A program made the position numbers and the translations under genes. A stretch of DNA of 8,746 nt. Origin: JBBIVP01 sp037439705 [NCBI: bacterium] (lineage in GTDB: Bacteria; JBBIVP01). The stretch lies in the NCBI GenBank assembly GCA_037439705.1, contig JBBIVP010000085.1, forward strand, positions 1-8,746. The letters run 5' to 3'. The notes beneath the pieces were generated by a model. That model ran no database searches, had not been told where the DNA came from, and saw only the letters and a program-made list of their open reading frames with translations. Positions 1-5,889 of this stretch are shown piece after piece. Within the stretch, counting starts at the first letter, position 1. Each line of letters opens with the position of its first letter.

Positions 1-249
1 AGGGACATAAGAAGGGCTATAAAACTATTTCTGAAATTAGTGGAGTATGGACCGATTTTTACTAAATTCAAGAAATTTACCTCCCTTTCAGAAAAGGAGA
101 GGCAGGAATTTTTGGAAAAATGGGAGAAAAGCAGAATTGCTTTGAAAAGGCACATAATAATTGCTCTAAAGGGGTTCATCATGCTCACCTATTACAATCA
201 CAGGCTTGTCAGGGAAAAACTGGGTTTCAGATTTAAGTGCGATGAGTAA
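1..249 (+). CDS. Small helical protein, partial (5' end outside); likely small subunit/N-terminal region of a GMC alcohol oxidase
   Basis: The reading frame is open from base 1 to the TAA at 247-249 (82 visible codons); the GTG at 40 is internal, so the true start is probably upstream of the window. The protein is basic and helical. It has the pattern F-x2-L-S-x2-ER-x2-FL-x2-W-x2-S, then a hydrophobic ALKGFIMLTYY stretch and V-x3-LG. I recall this pattern from the N-terminal region that precedes the FAD domain in long-chain alcohol oxidases (FAO type) and from gluconate 2-dehydrogenase subunit 3-like proteins. Its last 8 bases overlap the ATG (242) of the GMC oxidoreductase in another frame, so the two are probably translationally coupled and form one enzyme. 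The family link rests on remembered motif spacing, not a search. An uncharacterised accessory protein is the alternative. Confidence 0.68.
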   Translation, partial: RDIRRAIKLFLKLVEYGPIFTKFKKFTSLSEKERQEFLEKWEKSRIALKRHIIIALKGFIMLTYYNHRLVREKLGFRFKCDE

Positions 250-1753
250 AGGAAATATATATAAACCGGAGGACTTCAGAACAGATGTAGAAGGATTTTA
301 TGATGTGATTGTGGTGGGTTCTGGTGCAGGAGGGGCTGTTATTTCTCAGGTTTTGACAAAAGGAGGAAAAAAGGTTGCGATTATTGAAGAGGGAAGGTAT
401 TTCACATTGAAGGATTACAAATCCGATTATTTCTTTGCAATAAAAAGGATGTACAGGGATGGTGGTTCAACAATTGCCCTTGCTCTTCCTGGAAAACCTC
501 CGATTGCTGTTCCCCTCGGAAGGTGTGTGGGTGGGACGACGGTTATAAATTCAGGCACATGTTTTCGGATTCCGGAAAGGGTTGTAGATAAATGGAATGA
601 GGAAGAGGGTCTTCAAATAGATAAAATCCAGATTCAAAGGTTTTATGAGGAGATTGAAAGAAGGATTTCTGTTGAGAGGGTTTCTGATGATGTTCTCGGC
701 GAAAATGCAAAAATTGTCCGAAAGGGAGCGGACGCTCTCGGCATAAAGTCATATCCGTTAAAAAGAAATATAAGAGGATGTGAGGGTTGTGGAAGGTGTG
801 CTTTCGGATGCCCGAAGGATGCAAAGCAGGCAATGCACATCACGTATATTCCGGATGCGGTAGAGGGAGGAGCAGACCTTTTTACAGGTACAAGGGCTGA
901 CAGGATAATTTTCAAGAATGACAGGGCTTTAGGCATAGAGGCAACTGCATTTGATGAAGAAGGTTATCCCTTACATAAATGCTTTTTTTACGGAAATGTG
1001 ATTGTTATTTCCTGTGGAGCGATTTTCACTCCTGTTTTATTCATTAGAAGCGGGATAAAATCAAAAAGCGGGCTCATAGGGAAGAATTTGAAACTCCATC
1101 CAGCCATAAGGGTTGCTGCTGAATTTGAAAAAGAGGTAAATGGGTGGATAGGTGTTCCTCAGGGGCTTTTCATAGACGAATTTCTTGAAAAGGAAGGAAT
1201 CATTTTTGAAGGAGCATTTGTTCCGCCTGATATGTTTTCAATAAGCCTTCCATATATTGGTCTCAAGCATAAGGCTTTGATGGAAAGATATAAACACATG
1301 TCCACCTTCGGAGCAATGGTTTCAGACACCTCTTCGGGAGTGGTAATGGGATACAGGGCATTAGTTTTTTATCACTTGAACAATTTTGACACAATGAGGT
1401 TGAAGAGGGCAGTTGAAATACTTTCTGAGATATATTTTTCAGCAGGTGCAAAGAGGGTATTTACGGGAATATACGCAATGCCAGAAATAAATAGAAATTC
1501 CTTTTATGCCTTCAAAAATCTGAGGGTTAAACCATCTTACATTGAATCCATGGCATTTCATCCAATGGGGACAATGAGAATGTCTTCATCTCCATCAAGG
1601 GGGGTCACTGGAAGATTTGGAGAGGTTCATGGTTTTAGGAACCTTTTCGTTGCGGATGCGAGCATATTCCCTTCATCCCTCGGTGTCAATCCGATGGAGG
1701 GGATTATGGCATTTTCAATGAGAACAGGAGATTATATATTGAACAGGTTTTAA
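242..1753 (+). CDS. GMC-family FAD-dependent oxidoreductase (long-chain alcohol oxidase-like)
   Basis: Probably a flavoenzyme oxidising an alcohol-type substrate. In the 503-aa product from ATG 242, the FAD-binding Rossmann motif VVGSGAGG is near residues 24-31. A conserved GGTTVINSG flavin-contact segment is near 98-106. The C-terminal HPMGT (His440) and VNPM (Asn483) provide the catalytic His/Asn pair of GMC enzymes. Between them is a tight cysteine cluster, C-x2-C-x2-C-x3-CP (Cys180, 183, 186, 190), followed by KDAKQ. The related FAO-type enzymes I recall have a shorter Cys-Gly-x-x-Cys region here. A TTG at 206 in the same frame would add 12 residues. I prefer ATG 242 because it overlaps the upstream stop and the family alignment does not need the extra residues. 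Neither start has a good Shine-Dalgarno, which fits coupling. There is no signal peptide, so it is likely cytoplasmic or bound through its partner. Substrate unknown. Confidence 0.88.
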   Translation: MSKGNIYKPEDFRTDVEGFYDVIVVGSGAGGAVISQVLTKGGKKVAIIEEGRYFTLKDYKSDYFFAIKRMYRDGGSTIALALPGKPPIAVPLGRCVGGTTVINSGTCFRIPERVVDKWNEEEGLQIDKIQIQRFYEEIERRISVERVSDDVLGENAKIVRKGADALGIKSYPLKRNIRGCEGCGRCAFGCPKDAKQAMHITYIPDAVEGGADLFTGTRADRIIFKNDRALGIEATAFDEEGYPLHKCFFYGNVIVISCGAIFTPVLFIRSGIKSKSGLIGKNLKLHPAIRVAAEFEKEVNGWIGVPQGLFIDEFLEKEGIIFEGAFVPPDMFSISLPYIGLKHKALMERYKHMSTFGAMVSDTSSGVVMGYRALVFYHLNNFDTMRLKRAVEILSEIYFSAGAKRVFTGIYAMPEINRNSFYAFKNLRVKPSYIESMAFHPMGTMRMSSSPSRGVTGRFGEVHGFRNLFVADASIFPSSLGVNPMEGIMAFSMRTGDYILNRF

Positions 1754-1772
1754 AGAGCATTAAAAATTTCTT

Positions 1773-1801
1773 TTGAAAATTAGTTTTGGGAAGTGTAAAA
1801 T
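1773..1801 (+). promoter_or_regulatory. Sigma-70-type promoter, TTGAAA-17-TAAAAT
   Basis: The -35 is TTGAAA (1773-1778) and the -10 is TAAAAT (1796-1801), with a 17-base spacer, just after the GMC stop. The predicted start of transcription (about 1808) coincides with an ATG at 1808-1810. The ten bases ending in that ATG (1801-1810, TTATTTTATG) are identical to those at 2951-2960 downstream of another promoter. Confidence 0.6.
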
Positions 1802-1807
1802 TATTTT

Positions 1808-1825
1808 ATGAACAAAAAGATGTGA
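1808..1825 (+). other. Five-codon mini-ORF or displaced start of the coiled-coil gene
   Basis: ATG AAC AAA AAG ATG TGA encodes MNKKM. It sits where a leaderless transcript from the 1773-1801 promoter would begin. Removing one A from the A5 run at 1814-1818 would fuse this ATG in frame to the gene annotated from 1830, giving a more basic signal-peptide start (MNKRCEKMIK...). It may therefore be the original start of that gene, a tiny leader, or chance. Confidence 0.3.
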
Positions 1826-1829
1826 AAAA

Positions 1830-2237
1830 ATGATAAAGACAGGTTTACTATTCTTCGGTTGTGTAATTGCTTTTGAAGCAGGGGCAAAAGAGATCCCCTT
1901 CACTCAAGAGGATAGGGAGAGACTCATAAGGCTCGAGGCTGTGATGAGTGAGTTCAAAGATTCAGTGGACAAAAGATTTGAGCAGATGGACAAAAGATTT
2001 GAGGAATTCAGAAACTATATGGACAAAAGATTTGAGCAGTTAATAACATTTCTCTGGATACTCTCAGCCATATTTGTGGGGATTGTAGCGGTGACCATTG
2101 CCTTTGCTCTATGGGACCGGAGGACAATAATAAAGCCTTTTGAGGAGAAGTTAACGCGGTTTATTTCTGTTTTAAAGGAGCTCGCAAAAACTGATGAGAA
2201 GCTGGCAGAGGCTTTAAGGAAATTTGGGTTTTTATAA
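1830..2237 (+). CDS. Small coiled-coil protein with signal-like N-terminus and one membrane segment
   Basis: A 135-aa protein of unknown function. Residues 1-19 look like a signal peptide or membrane anchor (hydrophobic LLFFGCVIAF, then AGA-K). Residues about 26-70 are a charged coiled coil with three DKRFE repeats, spaced 7 and then 11 residues. Residues about 71-95 are a strong transmembrane segment ending in WDRR. The tail is a charged amphipathic helix. I recall similar short proteins (EDRERLIRLE opening, repeated DKRFEQ, FLWIL...FALWDRR membrane segment) in thermophilic Gram-negative bacteria, none with a known function. ATG 1830 lacks a Shine-Dalgarno and the frame upstream closes at 1809-1811. 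A one-base difference in an upstream A run would give a longer N-terminus from ATG 1808. It ends 63 bases before the convergent H-NOX gene. Confidence 0.72.
   Translation: MIKTGLLFFGCVIAFEAGAKEIPFTQEDRERLIRLEAVMSEFKDSVDKRFEQMDKRFEEFRNYMDKRFEQLITFLWILSAIFVGIVAVTIAFALWDRRTIIKPFEEKLTRFISVLKELAKTDEKLAEALRKFGFL
1967..2039 (+). repeat. Three direct repeats of GGACAAAAGATTTGAG inside the coiled-coil gene
   Basis: The 16-base unit occurs exactly at 1967-1982, 1988-2003 and 2021-2036. Copies 1 and 3 extend to 19 identical bases (GAGCAG ending). The starts are 21 and 33 bases apart, encoding a heptad step and then an 11-residue step in the coiled coil. Nucleotide-level identity suggests recent internal duplication. 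Confidence 0.9.
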
Positions 2238-2300
2238 TAAAACTTCACTACCTGTAGGTTAAAAAACGAAATTCTATAACTTCCAAATCTCTCTTGAACT

Positions 2301-2807
2301 TTAAGGAAAAACTATTTCCTCTTTGTCATTTCCAAGTTTGGTTACCTTTAAGGGTTCATTGTAAAATTTTCCTACACTTTTTATCAGGGCTACCATTAAA
2401 TCAATCAAATTCCTCTTTGATTGGTACCCCATAATTATGGTTTTGTCATTTTTCCATTCATATGAAAACCTTGGTGGATGTGCACCTGGGAGGTCTTTAG
2501 TAGTGCTAGAATGAGCATAATCCATAAGCAACAGAAATTCCTTGGCATTTTTTGCTCGGTCAAAATATGATTTATAAAATCTCGGAGCATATACATTTAT
2601 CCAGTATTCAGCGAATTCTTCGCAGACCTGTTCAAATGAGATTTTTAAAACATTCATTATAGAATTCACAATCTCCATAAAAATTGAATCATCAACATCT
2701 GTTACATGCAGAAGCAGAGGTTCTTTTTCAATCTCGGCATTCTTCAAAATTTCTTTCCATTTCCCTTCACCAAATTTTTTAATTATCATTTCTTTTACAC
2801 ATATCAC
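2301..2807 (-). CDS. Stand-alone H-NOX domain protein (haem NO-binding sensor)
   Basis: A 168-aa cytoplasmic haem-nitric oxide/oxygen binding protein, read from a GTG at 2807-2805. The proximal haem ligand is His99 in MDYAH (codon 2513-2511), followed by GAHPPRF, the family's conserved proline region. The haem-propionate motif Y-x-S-x-R is YQSKR (Tyr128, Ser130, Arg132; 2426-2412). The distal-pocket Tyr and Trp that stabilise O2 in the Thermoanaerobacter H-NOX are Leu (residue 135) and Val here, so an NO-selective pocket is expected. Codons just upstream, AGG AAG GGA GTA ATT, encode RKGVI and align with the family's usual MKGxI start. AGG therefore replaces ATG, preceded by a perfect GGAGG at ideal spacing. 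The GTG start, with its own GGGAG, would lose about five residues of the fold. No histidine kinase, cyclase or other partner is adjacent on this strand. It is divergent from the binding-protein/receptor genes. Confidence 0.85.
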   Translation of the reverse strand: MICVKEMIIKKFGEGKWKEILKNAEIEKEPLLLHVTDVDDSIFMEIVNSIMNVLKISFEQVCEEFAEYWINVYAPRFYKSYFDRAKNAKEFLLLMDYAHSSTTKDLPGAHPPRFSYEWKNDKTIIMGYQSKRNLIDLMVALIKSVGKFYNEPLKVTKLGNDKEEIVFP

Positions 2808-2812
2808 AATTA

Positions 2813-2834
2813 CTCCCTTCCTATTTTATCCTCC
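2813..2834 (-). promoter_or_regulatory. Two competing ribosome-binding sites for the H-NOX gene
   Basis: On the minus strand, GGAGG (2834-2830) lies 7 bases before an AGG codon (2822-2820), exactly where the family's initiator Met is expected. A second purine-rich site, GGGAG (2817-2813), lies 5 bases before the GTG at 2807. An in-frame TAA at 2828-2826 rules out starts further upstream. Confidence 0.7.
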
Positions 2835-2861
2835 ATTTAAAACTCTAGTATTAAATGTCAA
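2835..2861 (-). promoter_or_regulatory. Candidate weak H-NOX promoter, TTGACA-15-TTAAAT
   Basis: On the minus strand a perfect TTGACA (2861-2856) is followed after 15 bases by TTAAAT (2840-2835). The spacer is short and the -10 abuts the GGAGG, so a transcript started from it would lose that ribosome-binding site. The TTGACA may instead be part of a regulator site shared with the divergent promoter. Confidence 0.3.
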
Positions 2862-2921
2862 GTTTTCGGCGTTTTAATATTTTGGCTATTTTTGATAATT
2901 TTGTGGAATTTTTGAATTTTC

Positions 2922-2949
2922 TTGACACAAATATATATTTTTTTATAAT
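2922..2949 (+). promoter_or_regulatory. Perfect-consensus sigma-70 promoter, TTGACA-16-TATAAT
   Basis: TTGACA (2922-2927) and TATAAT (2944-2949) are both perfect, with a 16-base spacer. The spacer contains a perfect 12-bp palindrome, AAATATATATTT (2929-2940), which could be an operator. Only 8 bases separate the -10 from the ATG at 2958 and there is no Shine-Dalgarno, so the mRNA is probably leaderless or nearly so. It drives the binding-protein/TonB-receptor pair. Confidence 0.8.
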
Positions 2950-2957
2950 TTTATTTT

Positions 2958-3849
2958 ATGAAGAGAGGGGTTATTTTTTCCATTACATTTTTTTACTACA
3001 TTTTAATAGGATATGCTGAGCCCCAACCTTTTATTTTTGCACTAAAAACAAGTTCAAATCCGTTTTATGATGGGATTTATGAGTCTTTCAAAAAGGAGTG
3101 TAATTGTATTATTGAGATATATGATATCAAAGGAGATGTTGAAACTGGAAAGCGTATTATAAAGGAAAATTTTTCCAGAATAGAAAAAATTGGTCTTGCA
3201 ATAGGCACTCAGGCAATGAGGAGTTTCTACGAACAATATCCGGAATTGCCCGTGCTCTATCTTCTCAGCATTGGGCCCGAATATTTGGGTATAAAAGACA
3301 CAAAAATCTTTGGTATATCTACTTTTTTTTACCCTGAAGAGGTTTCAAAATTATTCAGCGAGGTATTTCCGGATATTCACTCTGTAGGCATTCTTCTATC
3401 AGATAAATTAACGGGAATTGGTAACGAAATGAAAGAGGCATTCAGCAAAAGTTGATGTGGCACTGATAATATCAAATAGCCCGACCGATAGCATAATAAA
3501 GGTTAAAGAAGTAAATTTTCAACTTCTTTATCTTATACCAGACCCCTATGTTTTGAATCCTACAACATATAAAGCAATTGTAAAACTTTCAGCTATGAAA
3601 AATTTTTTAATAATAGCACCATCTGAAATTTTTCTAAAAATAGGAGGACATATAGCGATTGAGCCAGATTTTGATAAGGCAGGTAAATATGCGGGAAGGT
3701 TAATGAATGAGTTTCTTTCTCAGGGAAAACAGGATTCCCTCCATCTTCCAATAAAGGGGTTGATTATAAATGAGAAAGAAATGAGAGAAAGAAAATACAT
3801 TACACCTAAAGGATATACAATAAAATCAATTAAAGGAGGTGGCTTATGA
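2958..3849 (+). pseudogene. ABC-type periplasmic substrate-binding protein (ABC_sub_bind/PF04392-like), broken by a one-base frame shift
   Basis: Two consecutive frames make one protein. The first (2958-3455, 165 aa) has a signal peptide (about residues 1-20, ending GYA-E) and the first lobe: a GTQAM segment, then PEEVSKLFSEVFPDI and VGILLSD. It stops at TGA 3453-3455. The second (from 3457, 130 aa) continues with ALIISN, LYLIPDP, the second lobe and the C-terminus. Skipping one A in the A4 run at 3447-3450 joins them as ...AFSKVDVALIISN..., about 296 aa, the normal length of this family. The break is a mutation, a sequencing error, or less likely a +1 recoding event. A GTG at 3457 could restart translation, but I see no ribosome-binding site for it. 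Binding proteins of this family normally serve an ABC importer, yet no permease or ATPase is nearby. The end overlaps the receptor's ATG (ATGA, 3846-3849). Ligand unknown. Confidence 0.75.
3835..3840 (+). promoter_or_regulatory. Strong Shine-Dalgarno GGAGGT of the TonB-dependent receptor
   Basis: GGAGGT is followed by GGCTT and ATG at 3846. This is the best plus-strand ribosome-binding site in the window, and it lies inside the end of the binding-protein gene. The receptor can thus be translated even if the upstream frame is broken. Confidence 0.85.
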
Positions 3850-5837
3850 AAGTATTAGTCGCACTCATAACAATGGCATTGTTTACATCAGTTTCTTTTG
3901 CTGAAGAAACAAAAGAGGAATATGAGGAGGTATTTTTTCGTGAAGATGTTGTTGAGACGGTGACAAAGAGAGCGGAAAAGGTTGAAGAGGTACCTGCATT
4001 TGTTTCTATAATGAAAAGGGAAGAGATTTTAAATTATGGTTTTCTTGACCTCTACAGGGTTCTGGCTTTTCAGCCAGGTATAGAAGTGGTGGAATCCTTT
4101 TTTGGATACTCAGAGGTTGTAATAAGAGGAGTATATCCCACACATTACAACAATAAGTCTCTTTTTCTCATTGACCAGTATCCTGTATACGAGCCAGTAA
4201 ACGGAAGTTTTCACCTTGAATTTATTCCCATGGGAGCGATTGAAAGAGTTGAAATAATCAGGGGCCCAGGTTCCTCAATATACGGAACAAATGCATTCAC
4301 AGGAATAATAAATGTGATTCCGAGGAATGGAAGGGATATTGATGGTTTTGAAATTGATGTCCTCGCAGGAGTCCATGAGGATGAGCCGTTGACAAGAGCA
4401 TTAATCTCCTACGGGGGAAGCAAAAACGGTCTGGATTATTTCCTTTCAGGAGAGGTGTATTATGATTCAGGATACAATTTTAAGGCAGTGGATGAAAGAG
4501 GTGGTTCAAGGGAGATTGATTACAAAAATACCTATGGAAACTTCATGTGGAAATTATCAGGGAATAACTACAAGATAATATTCGGCTACTTTAATCAGGA
4601 AAAGATGAAGTTTGGCATCATTCCTGTATGGGCAACAAATGGTGAAAACACTTATGAAGGATTTTATGCTGAAGGTCTGCTTAAAGGAGAGATTTCAGAA
4701 AAGGTGAGGGTAACATTCAGAACCGGTTATAACAACCTTCAGAGGCTTTCCTATCTTGATGGTTTATCAGGCTATACATATCCATCATTTCCTGCACAAA
4801 TTACTGCTCCGAGAATTTTAATGATTTCAGGCGGTGATGTTCTGAGGTCTGAATTGACGGGTGATGTTTCCGTTACTGATTCATTTTCTCTTTTGGCAGG
4901 TGGTGTGTTTGAAAGACAGCATACTGACCCTTATATATTCATTGACAGAGAGAGAAAGGAATTACATTCAAAGACTGCATTTCTTACATCAGGGCATAAA
5001 GAAAACTATGGTGTTTATCTTGAAGGCGCATATTCGCACAAATTTTTTAAAATTTATGCTGGCGGAAGGTATGACTACGATACAAGGAGAGATGTAGGAA
5101 GGATTACCCCGCGAGCGGGGATAGTGGTGAAGCCATTAGAAAAATTTTATGTGAAGGCTGTATATGGCGAGGCTTTCAGATATCCCAACTTTTTTGAATA
5201 TGATGTTTTCACAACCAATGTCCTTATTGGTAATCCTCACCTGAAAGAGGAGTTTATAAGGAGCATAGATTTTGGAATTGAGGGGTCGTTATTTGGAAGG
5301 ATAAAGTACTCACTACTTGGATATTTTGAGGATGTGCACGACCTTATAACAAGAGAACCCAGCCCGAGAAGGAATGAGTTTCCTGACGAGTTTTGGTATA
5401 TAAACAAAGGAGGAGTTGAGGTATGGGGAGGTGAATTGAGCATATCTGCGAGACCTGTAAAAAGACTTGATATAATTGCAAATGGAACCATTAGAAATGG
5501 AAGTTTAGAGGAAGTCGGAAAAATACCATATTTTTCAAAGCATCTCTTCAATATCGGTTTGATCCTCCATCTGCCATGGAACCTTCACCTCTCACCCACA
5601 TGGTCTTTAATTGGAAGAAGGGAAAAGGTGATAGAGGAACTTCCCGATAATACAACAAGGACATATAACATTTTCAACATTGGTATTTCTTATGAATGGA
5701 AGGGACTTGCGATAAGAGCGCTCGCTTTAAATCTCACAGGTGAAAACATAAAGTATCCCGACCATATCCGGGGAAAGGTGTTTATACCTGGAGAGTCTAA
5801 CCCGTCATTTTACGGAGAAGTAGGATATAAATTTTAG
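3846..5837 (+). CDS. TonB-dependent outer-membrane receptor
   Basis: A 663-aa ligand-gated outer-membrane transporter energised by TonB-ExbBD. Residues 1-19 are a signal peptide (cleavage likely SFA-EE). An acidic stretch and EDVVETVT (about 33-40) lie where a TonB box is expected. The plug domain runs to about residue 160 and holds the characteristic ERVEIIRGPGSSIYG and FTGIINVI segments (about 133-157). The rest is a beta-barrel of alternating strands, with a PRAG/KPLEKFYVKAVYGEAFR region near 425-450. It ends in Phe (GEVGYKF), the usual signal for BAM insertion. Length is normal for a compact receptor. Start and coupling are clear: GGAGGT upstream and an ATGA overlap with the binding protein. 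The ligand (siderophore, cobalamin, metal chelate or other) cannot be read from the sequence. The next gene has its own promoter. Confidence 0.95.
   Translation: MKVLVALITMALFTSVSFAEETKEEYEEVFFREDVVETVTKRAEKVEEVPAFVSIMKREEILNYGFLDLYRVLAFQPGIEVVESFFGYSEVVIRGVYPTHYNNKSLFLIDQYPVYEPVNGSFHLEFIPMGAIERVEIIRGPGSSIYGTNAFTGIINVIPRNGRDIDGFEIDVLAGVHEDEPLTRALISYGGSKNGLDYFLSGEVYYDSGYNFKAVDERGGSREIDYKNTYGNFMWKLSGNNYKIIFGYFNQEKMKFGIIPVWATNGENTYEGFYAEGLLKGEISEKVRVTFRTGYNNLQRLSYLDGLSGYTYPSFPAQITAPRILMISGGDVLRSELTGDVSVTDSFSLLAGGVFERQHTDPYIFIDRERKELHSKTAFLTSGHKENYGVYLEGAYSHKFFKIYAGGRYDYDTRRDVGRITPRAGIVVKPLEKFYVKAVYGEAFRYPNFFEYDVFTTNVLIGNPHLKEEFIRSIDFGIEGSLFGRIKYSLLGYFEDVHDLITREPSPRRNEFPDEFWYINKGGVEVWGGELSISARPVKRLDIIANGTIRNGSLEEVGKIPYFSKHLFNIGLILHLPWNLHLSPTWSLIGRREKVIEELPDNTTRTYNIFNIGISYEWKGLAIRALALNLTGENIKYPDHIRGKVFIPGESNPSFYGEVGYKF
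5107..5120 (+). repeat. GC-only perfect inverted repeat CCCCGC-GA-GCGGGG
   Basis: A 6-bp perfect inverted repeat with a 2-base centre stands out in an AT-rich coding region. It encodes part of TPRAGI, a conserved stretch in TonB receptors, so the protein may explain it. As RNA it could form a 5-bp stem with a CGAG loop. Confidence 0.6.
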
Positions 5838-5852
5838 CACATTTTTAAGGGA

Positions 5853-5881
5853 TTGAGATTTTGTTCCTTTTTTATTATTAT
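5853..5881 (+). promoter_or_regulatory. Promoter of the chemoreceptor gene, TTGAGA-17-TATTAT
   Basis: TTGAGA (5853-5858) and TATTAT (5876-5881) are 17 bases apart and 8 bases before the ATG at 5890. No Shine-Dalgarno precedes that ATG, again suggesting a leaderless transcript. The chemoreceptor is thus probably its own transcription unit rather than only read from the receptor operon. Confidence 0.5.
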
Positions 5882-5889
5882 AAGAACAT

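Noticed and set aside
206-241. TTG 206 as the GMC start, adding 12 residues
   Set aside because: No ribosome-binding site, deep overlap with the upstream gene, and ATG 242 at the stop overlap is the more usual arrangement; it cannot be excluded entirely.
543-936. Minus-strand open frames inside the GMC gene
   Set aside because: No family features, and the plus-strand frame is clearly coding; they are shadows of its codon bias.
1848-1866. Lipoprotein signal in the coiled-coil protein (LLFFGC)
   Set aside because: The -3 position is Phe rather than Leu/Val/Ile, and the following sequence fits an ordinary signal peptide or membrane segment better.
2241-2275. Possible bidirectional terminator around ACCTGTAGGT followed by A-rich sequence between the convergent coiled-coil and H-NOX genes
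   Set aside because: The stem is only 4 bp with a 2-base centre, too weak to call.
2880-2925. CRP/FNR-type (TTGAT-N4-ATCAA) or HcpR-like site upstream of the binding-protein gene, expected for NO control
   Set aside because: TTGAT occurs on one side only; no matching second half-site at the right distance.
3441-3460. Programmed -1 frameshifting in the binding protein
   Set aside because: The required shift is +1 and no X-XXY-YYZ slippery heptamer precedes the stop.
5845-5876. AAGG...CCTT with a following T tract after the TonB receptor as a terminator
   Set aside because: Only four pairs with a long loop, and the T tract overlaps the chemoreceptor promoter.
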